This document shows, piece by piece, positions 23,743-31,679 of a DNA stretch of 51,552 nt. Location of the stretch: assembly GCF_014596445.1 (NCBI RefSeq), contig NZ_MECL01000213.1, positions 1 to 51,552 of the forward strand, given 5' to 3'. A program made the position numbers and the translations under genes. A model generated the notes under the pieces. It worked only from the letters and a program-made list of their open reading frames with translations, searched no databases and was not told where the DNA came from. Source of the stretch: Streptomyces sp. CBMA29 (lineage in GTDB: Bacteria; Actinomycetota; Actinomycetes; Streptomycetales; Streptomycetaceae). Position 1 is the first letter of the stretch, and every line of letters starts with the position of its first letter.

Positions 23743-25425
23743 ATGGCAGTGTCACGTCGCACGTTCGTGAGCGTCACCGCGGCCGGTACGTCCGCCGCCG
23801 CCCTCGGCGCCCTGGGTCTGGCCAGAACCGCCTCGGCGTCCGCCGTCTCCCCGTCCCCGTCCGCCGCCCCCGCCGCGAGCGGCCCGGGAGACGTGGTCGG
23901 GAAGGTCACAGTCGGCTATCAGGGCTGGTTCGCCTGCGTCGGCGACGGCGCCCCGATCAACGCCTGGTGGCACTGGAGCCCCAACTCCAGCCAGCCCCCG
24001 TCGCCGTCGAACACCGGCATCGTCGCCTGGCCCGACATGCGCGACTACACCAAGACGTACCAGACCGCCTACGCGAATCTCGGCAACGGCCAGCCCGCGA
24101 CGCTCTTCTCGTCCTACGACCAGCAGACGGTCGACACCCACTTCCAGTGGATGCAGCAGAACACCATCGACACCGCGGCGCTCCAGCGCTTCAACCCCAC
24201 CGGCGGGGAAGGCCCGACGCGCGACGCGATGGCCGCCAAGGTGCGCAGCGCGGCGGAGTCGCACGGCCGGAAGTTCTACATCATGTACGACGTCACCGAC
24301 TGGACGAACATGCAGTCCGAGATCAAGACCGACTGGACTGACAAGATGAGGGCCCACACGGCCTCGTCCGCCTACGCCACCCAGAACGGCAAGCCGGTCG
24401 TCTGCATCTGGGGCTTCGGCTTCAACGACGACAAACGCCCCTGGGCGCCCGCGCCCTGCCTGGACGTCGTCAACTGGTTCAAGGCCCAAGGCTGTTACGT
24501 CATCGGCGGCGTACCCACCTGGTGGCGGACCGGCGACCGCGACTCCCGCGCCGGATTCAGCGACGTCTACCACGCGTTCCACATGATCTCGCCGTGGATG
24601 GTCGGCCGGATCGGCAACGTCCCGGACGCCGACAACTTCTACAACGTGGCGACCGTCCCCGACCTGGCCGAATGCGCCGCCCACGGCATCGACTACCAGC
24701 CGTGCGTCCTGCCCGGCGCCGTCACACTCCGCCAGCGCGCGCACGGCGACTTCATGTGGCGGCAGTTCTACAACATGTGCCGGGCCGGGGTGCAGGGCAT
24801 CTACATCTCGATGTTCGACGAGTACAACGAGGGCAACCAGATCGCCAAGACCGCCGAGTCCCAGGCGTGGACGCCCACCAACTCCGGCTTCCTGGCACTG
24901 GACGAGGACGGCACGGCCTGCTCCTCGGACTACTACCTGCGCCTGACCGGCGACGGCGGCAAAATGCTCAAGGGCCAGATCGCCCTCACCGCGACCCGCC
25001 CCACCCAGCCGACGACCACCACACCGGGCGGCGGCACCGGCACCGTGATCAGCCTGCGCGCCCGCGTGAACAACCACTACGTGACCGCCGAGAACGCCGG
25101 AGCCGCGGCCCTCATCGCCAACAGGACCGCTATCGGCGTCTGGGAGCAGTTCGACATGACCGACGCGGGCGGCGGCGACATCGCGCTGCGCGCCCACGCC
25201 AACAACCGCTACGTCAGCGCCGGTTCCGGCGATCTCATCGCCGACTCCGCGACCGTCGGCGCCGCCCAGACCTTCACCCTCCTCCGCAACTCCGACGGCA
25301 GCGTCAGCCTCCGCGCACAGGCCACCCATCAGTACGTGACCGCCGAGAACGCGGGCGCCGCGCCGCTGGTCGCCGACCGGGCCGCCATCGGCGCCTGGGA
25401 GAGGTTCGACCTGATCACCGGTTAG
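23743..25425 (+). CDS. Secreted GH71/99-like glycosidase with fascin-like beta-trefoil domain
   Basis: A 560-residue Tat-exported protein. The signal is AVSRRTFVSVTAAGTSAAAL, ending near ARTASA. The catalytic part (about 50-425) begins VGKVTVGYQGWFACVGDG and includes AWWHWSPN, MYDVTDWTNM, IWGFGFNDDKRPW, GVPTWWRTGDRDS and ISMFDEYNEGNQI; this matches actinobacterial proteins annotated GH71/99-like, related to alpha-mannan and alpha-glucan hydrolases. The last 125 residues hold three repeats (SLRARVNNHYVTAENAGAAA and kin) that form a fascin-like trefoil, probably sugar-binding. I chose ATG 23743 with GGAG 6 nt upstream; ATGs at 23656 and 23674 would extend the signal. Substrate unproven. Confidence 0.82.
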   Translation: MAVSRRTFVSVTAAGTSAAALGALGLARTASASAVSPSPSAAPAASGPGDVVGKVTVGYQGWFACVGDGAPINAWWHWSPNSSQPPSPSNTGIVAWPDMRDYTKTYQTAYANLGNGQPATLFSSYDQQTVDTHFQWMQQNTIDTAALQRFNPTGGEGPTRDAMAAKVRSAAESHGRKFYIMYDVTDWTNMQSEIKTDWTDKMRAHTASSAYATQNGKPVVCIWGFGFNDDKRPWAPAPCLDVVNWFKAQGCYVIGGVPTWWRTGDRDSRAGFSDVYHAFHMISPWMVGRIGNVPDADNFYNVATVPDLAECAAHGIDYQPCVLPGAVTLRQRAHGDFMWRQFYNMCRAGVQGIYISMFDEYNEGNQIAKTAESQAWTPTNSGFLALDEDGTACSSDYYLRLTGDGGKMLKGQIALTATRPTQPTTTTPGGGTGTVISLRARVNNHYVTAENAGAAALIANRTAIGVWEQFDMTDAGGGDIALRAHANNRYVSAGSGDLIADSATVGAAQTFTLLRNSDGSVSLRAQATHQYVTAENAGAAPLVADRAAIGAWERFDLITG

Positions 25426-25446
25426 CGGCGGCGACTGCCGCACCTG

Positions 25447-25490
25447 GCGCCTTTCTGCCCCGGCACCGCCATCCCCGGGCAGGGAGGCGC
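25447..25490. terminator. Hairpin terminator after GH71/99-like gene
   Basis: GCGCCTTTCTGCCC (25447-25460) pairs with GGGCAGGGAGGCGC (25477-25490); the two non-Watson-Crick positions are G-U pairs. It lies 22 nt after the stop codon. Confidence 0.7.
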
Positions 25491-25706
25491 GCCGCCGTGT
25501 CCGGGCACTGGCGGCCCGCGCGGGCGGACGTTCCGATTCCGCCCGCTGCGGCGGCGGAGTCCGGCCGTCCCATGGGGAATCCCTCCCGGCGCGGCGCGCG
25601 AAACAGGGTGGCCGATCGCCGGAGCAGGTGATCTGATGGACGTCGGGGACTGCCGACGCGGGGGCGCGGCGGCGCCGAAGAGCCGGTCGAGGACAGGGGC
25701 GGGTCG

Positions 25707-26768
25707 ATGTCGCAGGGGGATCCTGCCGGAGCGGTGCCGGAGTTGGAACCGCGACCGGGCGCGGGGACCGACGAGGAGCACAAGAGCCAGTTGCTCGTAC
25801 GGGAAGCGCTCTCGGTCATCGGCGCGGTCGTCCAGACGCTGATGGGACTCGTCGCCGACCTCCAGGCGTGGTGCGCGGTCCTGGAGCGCCGGGCGAATGA
25901 GGCGGCCGGCATGGACGCCTCGCCGCGGCGCGGCGAACTGGCCGACCACCAGGACCGGTTGGTCGCCGCGGAGTCCCTGCTGGCCAGAGCCCGCAGGGAG
26001 CGTGAGGCGGCGGAGGAGTTGGCCATCGGCGTCCGGCGGTCGGCCGTGGAGCGGGGCCGGGCCCGACACCGGCCTGTCCCGTCCCGCACCCCGGTCGTGG
26101 AAGACGGTCCCGGCTCCGGCGCCGACGAGGGCTCCCGGGTGGGCGCCGCGATCGCCCGGCTGCGGGAATTCGACCTCGCGCTGGAGAGCGCCGACGAACA
26201 ACTCGACGCGTACGACGCGCGGGCCGCCGCCGTACGCGTACTCGTGGAGCCCGGCCCCGAACCGGGCCCGGCCGCCGACACCGACGACACCGACGACACC
26301 GCCGACGCTGTGACCGAGTCGGCCGCGGCGCCGACTGCGGCGGATGGCCACGCGGACCGCTACTCGGACGACGACCGGGAGACGGACGAGGCGGACCCGC
26401 CGGAGGACCGGAAGCCGCCGGCCCCGGTCTGGACGACCTGGTGCACCGTCCTGACCGGCTGCGGCCTGCTGCTCGCGGCCATACTGGCCGGCACCAGCTT
26501 CACGTACGCCCGCTGGGAGCACCCGGGCGCCGAGGCCGTGACCTGGTACGCGATCGGCGACCTGCTCGCCCTGTGCGTCGTCGTCTTCGTCGGCCTGATG
26601 GTGCTCGGCACCCTCGTGGAGCGCTATGAGCTGTCCACCCTGGGGGAGACCTCACTCGTCCTGGCGATCCTGCTGGTGGTGCCCGTACTCGGAGTGGGGA
26701 TGTGGCACCCCGAGGCGTTCGGCCATATGGGCATGTGGGGAAGGTCGTTGGCGCGCTCGCTGGTGTGA
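25707..26768 (+). CDS. Unknown membrane protein: coiled coil, acidic linker, three TM helices
   Basis: A 353-residue protein I do not recognise. Residues 25-120 are helical and heptad-like (VREALSVIGAVVQTLMGLVA, LARARREREAAEELAIGVRR), 145-178 form a second helical stretch, and 190-235 are rich in Asp, Glu and Thr (DTDDTDDTAD). Three hydrophobic segments follow at about 246-266, 282-304 and 314-333. There is no signal peptide, so the coiled-coil part is probably cytosolic. GGGGCGGG precedes the ATG. It sits alone between two glycoside-hydrolase loci. A scaffold or sensor role is conceivable but not shown. Confidence 0.7.
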   Translation: MSQGDPAGAVPELEPRPGAGTDEEHKSQLLVREALSVIGAVVQTLMGLVADLQAWCAVLERRANEAAGMDASPRRGELADHQDRLVAAESLLARARREREAAEELAIGVRRSAVERGRARHRPVPSRTPVVEDGPGSGADEGSRVGAAIARLREFDLALESADEQLDAYDARAAAVRVLVEPGPEPGPAADTDDTDDTADAVTESAAAPTAADGHADRYSDDDRETDEADPPEDRKPPAPVWTTWCTVLTGCGLLLAAILAGTSFTYARWEHPGAEAVTWYAIGDLLALCVVVFVGLMVLGTLVERYELSTLGETSLVLAILLVVPVLGVGMWHPEAFGHMGMWGRSLARSLV

Positions 26769-26834
26769 GGCGGAGGCGAGCGAGCCGCGGTGACGGCGAC
26801 CGCCGCCTGCCGGTCGTAGACCTCGCGCACGCAC

Positions 26835-26862
26835 TCGGAAGACATTCCGAAACATTCGGAAT
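26835..26862. promoter_or_regulatory. Triple half-site operator upstream of xylanase
   Basis: TCGGAA (26835-26840), TTCCGAA (26845-26851) and TTCGGAA (26855-26861) alternate in orientation. The last two form ATTCCGAA-ACA-TTCGGAAT, perfect 8-bp arms with a 3-nt spacer. The core CGAA-ACA-TTCG is repeated as CGAA-GCT-TTCG at 26980-26990. CGAA/TTCG inverted repeats have been described before actinomycete xylanase genes. Confidence 0.65.
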
Positions 26863-27004
26863 TTCAATCCCCTTGAATGTGATCTTGCGGGCGAGCGGTT
26901 TTATGGGTCAACTCATCTCGCCGGCCATTGATGCGCGTCTGCCTGCGTGAATGACTGCCATAGCAGTCCTGGCCGGTAGCGAAGCTTTCGTAATCGGTGC
27001 CGAA

Positions 27005-27037
27005 AGTGTTGACACGTGACGTGCTCCGCTCAACACT
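27005..27037 (+). promoter_or_regulatory. Xylanase promoter with overlapping inverted repeat
   Basis: TTGACA at 27009-27014 and AACACT at 27032-27037 are 17 nt apart, a good housekeeping-type promoter about 44 nt before the start codon. AGTGTTGA (27005-27012) and TCAACACT (27030-27037) form perfect 8-bp arms lying exactly on the -35 and -10 elements, so a repressor binding here would block RNA polymerase. Confidence 0.65.
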
Positions 27038-27080
27038 GTCGCGGCAGACGGTCCTCACGAGACGAGGAGGAAGCACGCAC

Positions 27081-28160
27081 ATGAACGACGCACCCGCACC
27101 CGCACCCGCACCCGCACACGACACGAGCCGCAGACGGCGCCCGTCAGGGCTGCTCAGCCGTTTTCGGCTGCTCATCAGCGGCGCCTGCGCGATAGCGCTG
27201 GTCGGCGTGGCCGCGCTCATCCTGCCCGGCACCGCGAACGCCGACACGATCATCACGTCGAACCAGACCGGCACCAACAACGGCTACTACTACTCGTTCT
27301 GGACCGACGGCGGCGGATCCGTCTCCATGAACCTGGGCTCCGGCGGCAACTACAGCACCTCATGGAGCAATGCCGGCAACTTCGTCGCCGGTAAGGGCTG
27401 GGCCACCGGCGGACGCCAGAGCGTCGCCTACTCGGGCAGCTTCAACCCCTCGGGCAACGCCTACCTGTCGCTGTACGGGTGGACGACGAATCCGCTGGTC
27501 GAGTACTACGTCGTCGACAACTACGGCACCTACCGGCCGACCGGCACTTACAAGGGCACGGTCACCAGCGACGGCGGCACGTACGACATCTACGAGACGA
27601 CACGGGTCAACGCCCCGTCGATCGAGGGCACCCGGACCTTCAACCAGTACTGGAGCGTCCGGCAGTCGAAGCGGACCGGCGGCACCATCACCACGGGCAA
27701 CCACTTCGACGCGTGGGCCAGCCACGGGATGAGCCTCGGCAGCTTCAACTACATGATCCTCGCCACCGAGGGCTACCAGAGCAGCGGCAACTCCAACATC
27801 ACGCTGGGAAGCACCGGCGGCACCACCGGAGGTTCGACCACGGGCGGTTCGACCACCGGCGGGTCCACCACCGGGGGCTCTACGGGAGGCGGGGGCAGTT
27901 GCACGGCCGCGCTGTCCGCCGGCGACCAGTGGAGTGACCGCTACAACCTCAACGTCTCGGTCTCGGGCTCCAGTTCGTGGACGGTGACGATGAACGTTCC
28001 GGCGCCGGAGAAGATCATCGCGACGTGGAACATCAACGCCACGTATCCCAGTGCCCAGGTCCTGACCGCCAAGCCCAACGGCAACGGCAACAACTGGGGC
28101 GTGACGATCCAGACCAACGGCGCCTGGACCTGGCCGACGGTCTCGTGCAGTCCGAACTGA
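27081..28160 (+). CDS. xlnB: Secreted GH11 endo-1,4-beta-xylanase with C-terminal CBM2
   Basis: A 359-residue secreted xylanase. The signal region has SRRRR near residue 16 and a hydrophobic core ending ALILPGTANA (about 53). The GH11 jelly roll spans about 55-242; Glu141 (PLVEYYVVDNYG) is the nucleophile and Glu230 (ILATEGYQSSG) the acid/base. A Gly/Thr/Ser linker made of GGSTT units (about 243-272) leads to a CBM2-type xylan-binding module between Cys274 and Cys357. GAGGAGGA precedes ATG 27081. The acetylxylan esterase gene follows after 51 nt, the arrangement known for xlnB-axeA in Streptomyces lividans. The module's last 180 bases are identical to those in the esterase gene. Confidence 0.95.
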   Translation: MNDAPAPAPAPAHDTSRRRRPSGLLSRFRLLISGACAIALVGVAALILPGTANADTIITSNQTGTNNGYYYSFWTDGGGSVSMNLGSGGNYSTSWSNAGNFVAGKGWATGGRQSVAYSGSFNPSGNAYLSLYGWTTNPLVEYYVVDNYGTYRPTGTYKGTVTSDGGTYDIYETTRVNAPSIEGTRTFNQYWSVRQSKRTGGTITTGNHFDAWASHGMSLGSFNYMILATEGYQSSGNSNITLGSTGGTTGGSTTGGSTTGGSTTGGSTGGGGSCTAALSAGDQWSDRYNLNVSVSGSSSWTVTMNVPAPEKIIATWNINATYPSAQVLTAKPNGNGNNWGVTIQTNGAWTWPTVSCSPN

Positions 28161-29235
28161 CGCCGTACCCCCCCACCGAGTTCGCAACGCCACCACAAGG
28201 AGGCCCCCCACATGCGAACCAGACCGCACATGTCGTTACGTTCCCTGATCACGGGACTTGCCGTCGCCGCCACTGCGGTGGCGAGCGTCGTCACCTTCAC
28301 CGTCGACGCCACCCCGTCGCACGCCGCCACCTGCAACGGGTACGTCGGACTCACCTTCGACGACGGCCCGTCCAACGACCACACCCCGAGCGTCCTCAAT
28401 GCCCTCCGGCAGAACGGCCTGCGGGCCACGATGTTCAACGAGGGCCAGTTCGCCGCGTCCTATCCGTCCCAGGTCCAGGCCGAGATCAACGCGGGGATGT
28501 GGGTCGGCAACCACAGCTACACCCACCCCCACCTGATCCAGGAGAGCCAGGCGCAGATCGACTCGGAGGTCTCCAGGACCCAGCAGGCCATCGCCGCGGC
28601 GGGCGGCGGCACACCGAAACTGTTCCGTCCGCCGTACGGCGAGACCAACGCCACCTTGCAGTCGGTCGAGGCCAAGTACGGTCTGACCCAGATCATCTGG
28701 GACGTCGACTCGCAGGACTGGAACGGCGCGAGCACCGACGCGATCGTGCAGGCCAACGCCCGGCTCACCAACGGCCAGATCATCCTCATGCACGAGTGGC
28801 CCGCCAACACGCTCGCCGCGATCCCGCGGATCGCGCAGGGCCTGGCGAGCCGCGGCCTGTGCGCGGGCATGATCTCGCCGCAGACCGGCCGCGCCGTCGC
28901 CCCCGACAGCGGCGGTACGAGCGGCGGCGGCACCGGCGGCACCACGGGAGGCACCACCGGGGGCGGTGGCGGGGGCAGTTGCACCGCGACCCTCTCCGCC
29001 GGCCAGCAGTGGAGCGACCGTTACAACCTGAACGTGGCGGTGTCCGGGTCGAGTGCGTGGACGGTGACGATGAACGTTCCGGCGCCGGAGAAGATCATCG
29101 CGACGTGGAACATCAACGCCACGTATCCCAGTGCCCAGGTCCTGACCGCCAAGCCCAACGGCAACGGCAACAACTGGGGCGTGACGATCCAGACCAACGG
29201 CGCCTGGACCTGGCCGACGGTCTCGTGCAGTCCGA
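27976..29235 (+). repeat. Pair of identical 180-bp direct repeats (CBM2 coding segments)
   Basis: Bases 27976-28155 and 29056-29235 are identical over 180 positions, exactly 1080 bp apart, each encoding the end of a CBM2 module. Immediately upstream (27898-27975 versus 28978-29055) the same module differs at many synonymous and some replacement sites, so the identity has a sharp left edge. This span lists both copies and the DNA between. Confidence 0.95.
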
Positions 29236-29240
29236 GCTGA
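28212..29240 (+). CDS. axeA: Secreted CE4 acetylxylan esterase with C-terminal CBM2
   Basis: A 342-residue secreted deacetylase of carbohydrate esterase family 4 that removes acetyl groups from xylan and so helps the xylanase before it. Signal peptide ends near PSHAA (39). Metal and catalytic motifs: TFDDG at 48-52, HSYTH at 101-105, RPPYG, DVDSQDW and ILMHEW. A Gly-rich linker precedes a CBM2 module ending CSPS. AAGGAGG at 28197-28203 precedes the ATG. It shares an operon with the xylanase. Confidence 0.94.
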   Translation: MRTRPHMSLRSLITGLAVAATAVASVVTFTVDATPSHAATCNGYVGLTFDDGPSNDHTPSVLNALRQNGLRATMFNEGQFAASYPSQVQAEINAGMWVGNHSYTHPHLIQESQAQIDSEVSRTQQAIAAAGGGTPKLFRPPYGETNATLQSVEAKYGLTQIIWDVDSQDWNGASTDAIVQANARLTNGQIILMHEWPANTLAAIPRIAQGLASRGLCAGMISPQTGRAVAPDSGGTSGGGTGGTTGGTTGGGGGGSCTATLSAGQQWSDRYNLNVAVSGSSAWTVTMNVPAPEKIIATWNINATYPSAQVLTAKPNGNGNNWGVTIQTNGAWTWPTVSCSPS

Positions 29241-29311
29241 CCTGAGGTGGCCTGAATCGGCCTGAGCCGAGCGGCGCTTGACCGCGCTGAAACACGGGCT
29301 CACGCCACCGG

Positions 29312-29338
29312 GGCGCGGCGGCCGTCGGCCGTCGCGCC
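29312..29338. terminator. Hairpin terminator after axeA
   Basis: GGCGCGGCGGCC (29312-29323) pairs with GGCCGTCGCGCC (29327-29338), with one G-U pair and a 3-nt loop. It lies about 70 nt after the axeA stop codon and should end the xlnB-axeA transcript. Confidence 0.7.
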
Positions 29339-29433
29339 ACCGGCGTTGTCAGTGGTGTGGTGCAGGATCGGGGACGTCGGACATTCCACACTGGATGCGG
29401 GGCTGATCCAGGGCAGAAGGGGCGGGCGTCGCC

Positions 29434-29775
29434 ATGACGATCACCAACCAGCAGGTCAAGGCACGGGCGTTCCTGGAGGTGCTGTACGAGGACGAGTACT
29501 TTCCCGACCACGTCCTCGACAAGGGGAAGGCGATCCTGCTGGACCTGTGCGAGCGGATCGAGGCGGAGCGGCCCGCGGACCTGAAGGCGCTGTACGCGCT
29601 GACGGCCGTCGCGACGGAGCGGTTCAACGCGCTGGAGGCGGAGTTCGACGCCGCGGGCAGCGAGATCGAGACCGTCGCACGGGAGGAGATAGGCGGGGAC
29701 ATCTGGTTCGTGGCGACGTCCTACGGCTTCGAGGACGCGGACGCCGAGGAGCTGATCGCCGCCCGCGAGTGGTGA
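29434..29775 (+). CDS. DUF5713-family protein
   Basis: A 113-residue acidic cytosolic protein: TNQQVKARAFLEVLYEDEYF near the start and DIWFVATSYGFEDADAEELI near the end, resembling the DUF5713 family of unknown function. It is likely all-alpha; no signal or membrane segment. The ATG is preceded by GGGGCGGG. A copy-variable 13-bp repeat follows it. No function is proposed. Confidence 0.75.
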   Translation: MTITNQQVKARAFLEVLYEDEYFPDHVLDKGKAILLDLCERIEAERPADLKALYALTAVATERFNALEAEFDAAGSEIETVAREEIGGDIWFVATSYGFEDADAEELIAAREW

Positions 29776-29803
29776 CGGCGCGAGTGGCGGCGCCCGCCGC
29801 CGG

Positions 29804-29855
29804 CCGGTGACGCCAGCCGGTGACGCCAGCCGGTGACGCCAGCCGGTGACGCCTG
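29804..29855. repeat. 13-bp tandem repeat CCGGTGACGCCAG x4
   Basis: Units at 29804-29816, 29817-29829 and 29830-29842 are identical; the fourth at 29843-29855 has one change. It lies between the ends of the DUF5713 and SDR genes. Confidence 0.9.
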
Positions 29856-29868
29856 CGGGCGGCGCGGT

Positions 29869-30708
29869 TCAGGCCGCCGCGCCGCCGTCCACCCGTAGGA
29901 CGGTGCCCGTCACGTAGGACGCGCGGTCACTGAGCAGCCAGGCGGCGGCCTCCGCGATCTCGGCGGGGTCGGCGGCCCGGCGCAGCGGGGTGTGCGCCGT
30001 GATCCGGTCGAGCAGGCCGGGGGACTCCGCCGCCCAGGCGTGGATCATCTCGGTCAGGGTGCCGCCCGGAGCGATGGCGTTGACGCGGATGCCCTCGGGA
30101 CCGTACGTGACGGCGGCCGACTCGGTGAGGCTGTTGACCGCCCGCTTCATCGCGCCGTAGGCGGGCAGTTCGGGGTTGCCCCGCAGGCTGCCGACGCTGG
30201 AGTTGTTGACGATGGCGCCGGTCCCCGCGGTGGCCCGGATCGCGGCGACCTCGGCGGCCATCGCGAGCCACGGACCCCGGAGGTTCACGGCGTAGAGGCG
30301 GTCGAAGTCGGCTTCCGGTACCTGGTCCAGCGGGCCGGGCGACGCGTTCGTGGCGCCGTTGTTGAAGGCGACGTCGAGGCGGCCGAACCGCTCCACCGTA
30401 CGGTCGACCGCCGCGCGTACGCTCGCCGCGTCGGCCAGGTCGCACACCACGTGGTCGGCGGTGCCGCCCGCAGCCCGGACCTGCTCGGTCACGGCCTTGA
30501 GCTGCGCCTCCGTACGGGCCGCGAGCATGACGCGGGCGCCCTCGCGGGCGAAGAGCAGGGCCGCGGCGGCGCCGATGCCGCGACCCGCGCCGGTGATGAA
30601 GGCGACCTTGCCCGCCAGCATTCCGGCGGTGGTGGTGGCGGTGCCGGTCGCGGTGGTGGCGGTGGCGGTGGCGGTCGTCGTGGTGTCGGTGGTGGGTGTG
30701 GTGTTCAT
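29869..30708 (-). CDS. Short-chain dehydrogenase/reductase (SDR)
   Basis: A 279-residue classical SDR. The cofactor motif is FITGAGRGIG, the structural motif is present as FNNGATN (usual form NNAG), and the catalytic Ser, Tyr and Lys are in NSSVGSLRGNPELPAYGAMK. It ends with the usual VTGTVLRVDGG. The first 29 residues are nearly all Thr, Ala and Gly from a short DNA repeat; the true start may be the ATG at 30621 (MLAGKVAF). It is divergent from an MmyB-type regulator across a 43-bp palindrome and is probably that regulator's target. Substrate unknown. Confidence 0.9.
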   Translation of the reverse strand: MNTTPTTDTTTTATATATTATGTATTTAGMLAGKVAFITGAGRGIGAAAALLFAREGARVMLAARTEAQLKAVTEQVRAAGGTADHVVCDLADAASVRAAVDRTVERFGRLDVAFNNGATNASPGPLDQVPEADFDRLYAVNLRGPWLAMAAEVAAIRATAGTGAIVNNSSVGSLRGNPELPAYGAMKRAVNSLTESAAVTYGPEGIRVNAIAPGGTLTEMIHAWAAESPGLLDRITAHTPLRRAADPAEIAEAAAWLLSDRASYVTGTVLRVDGGAAA

Positions 30709-30730
30709 GGCATCGAGCGTGCGCCGGACC

Positions 30731-30773
30731 GCCGGGCGCAACCAGGCACCGGCTGTACCTGGCTGCGCCCGGC
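30731..30773. promoter_or_regulatory. 43-bp palindrome between SDR and MmyB-type regulator genes
   Basis: GCCGGGCGCAACCAGG (30731-30746) and CCTGGCTGCGCCCGGC (30758-30773) are 16-bp arms with one mismatch, separated by 11 nt. It fills half of the 87-bp divergent promoter region. The size and symmetry fit an operator for a dimer of the adjacent regulator. Confidence 0.75.
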
Positions 30774-30795
30774 GGCACACGAGCACACTGGAGAG

Positions 30796-31647
30796 GTGGA
30801 CAGACGAGAACTGGCCGACTTCCTGCGCAGCAGACGCGAGCGGATCACCCCTGCCGAGGTGGGGCTGCCCGCCGGGACCCGGCGCCGCACACCGGGGCTG
30901 CGCCGCGAGGAGGCGGCCCAGCTCGCCTTCATCTCGACCGAGTACTACACGCGGCTGGAACAGGCCCGCGGCCCCCGCCCGTCCCGCGAGGTCCTGGCCG
31001 GACTGGCGCGTGCCCTGCGGCTGACGGACGTCGAGCGCGACCACCTCCACCACCTCGCGGGCGCCCCGCCGGGACCGCCCGCCGGACCCTCACGCGAGGT
31101 GCGCCAGAGCATTCTCGACCTGCTGGACCGCCTGCCGCAGGCGGCGGCGACCGTGATGTCCGCGACCGGTGAGGTCATCGCCTGGAACGACCTGGCGGCT
31201 GCCCTCATGGAGGATTTCTCCGCCCTGCCGCGTCGCGACCGCAACTTCGTCCGCCGCGCCTTCCTCGGACCGCACCGGCAGGGGCAGCGGCTGTACGGGG
31301 TGTCTGACGTGGACCGTTTCGCGCGTAACGCCGCCCAGCGCCTGCGTACCGTCGCAGCCCGCTACCCCGACGACCCCGAGGTGACGGAGCTGGTGGCCGA
31401 GCTGCGGGCCGGGAGCGCGGAATTCCGGGAGCTGTGGGCCTCCCACGACGTGCGCAGCGAGCCCACCCTCCGTAAGACGTTTCAGCACCCGCTGGTCGGG
31501 CCGGTCACCGTCAACTGCGACGTCCTGGACATCACCGACCGGGACCAGCAGGTCGTGATCTACACCGCGACGCCCGGCTCGCCGTCCGAGGAGGCGCTGC
31601 GGCTGCTGTCGGTGATCGGCACCCAGCGCATGGACGTGACCGGCTGA
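30796..31647 (+). CDS. XRE regulator with MmyB-like ligand-binding domain
   Basis: A 283-residue regulator. The helix-turn-helix (about 5-85) includes RTPGLRREEAAQLAFISTEYYTRLEQARG, a hallmark of this family, and the C-terminal MmyB/PAS-like domain has GEVIAWNDLAAALMEDFSALP and RDRNFVRRAFLGP. Such proteins in actinomycetes are commonly found divergent from SDR genes and are thought to bind a hydrophobic ligand. The GTG at 30796 has CACACT (30784-30789) 6 nt upstream and may be leaderless. Tail-to-tail with a second member. Confidence 0.9.
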   Translation: MDRRELADFLRSRRERITPAEVGLPAGTRRRTPGLRREEAAQLAFISTEYYTRLEQARGPRPSREVLAGLARALRLTDVERDHLHHLAGAPPGPPAGPSREVRQSILDLLDRLPQAAATVMSATGEVIAWNDLAAALMEDFSALPRRDRNFVRRAFLGPHRQGQRLYGVSDVDRFARNAAQRLRTVAARYPDDPEVTELVAELRAGSAEFRELWASHDVRSEPTLRKTFQHPLVGPVTVNCDVLDITDRDQQVVIYTATPGSPSEEALRLLSVIGTQRMDVTG

Positions 31648-31650
31648 GCC

Positions 31651-31679
31651 ACCGCCCGGCCGCGTGCGGGCCGGGCGGT
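31651..31679. terminator. Bidirectional hairpin terminator between two MmyB-type genes
   Basis: ACCGCCCGGCC (31651-31661) and GGCCGGGCGGT (31669-31679) form a perfect 11-bp stem with a 7-nt loop, between convergent genes and touching the stop codon of the minus-strand one. Confidence 0.85.

Larger units (their letters stand above)
26769..27080. other. 312-bp regulatory region upstream of the GH11 xylanase
   Basis: Non-coding and lower in GC than its flanks. It holds two CGAA-N3-TTCG motifs (26848-26858, 26980-26990), a longer palindrome around the first, and the promoter with an overlapping inverted repeat described separately. Confidence 0.7.
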
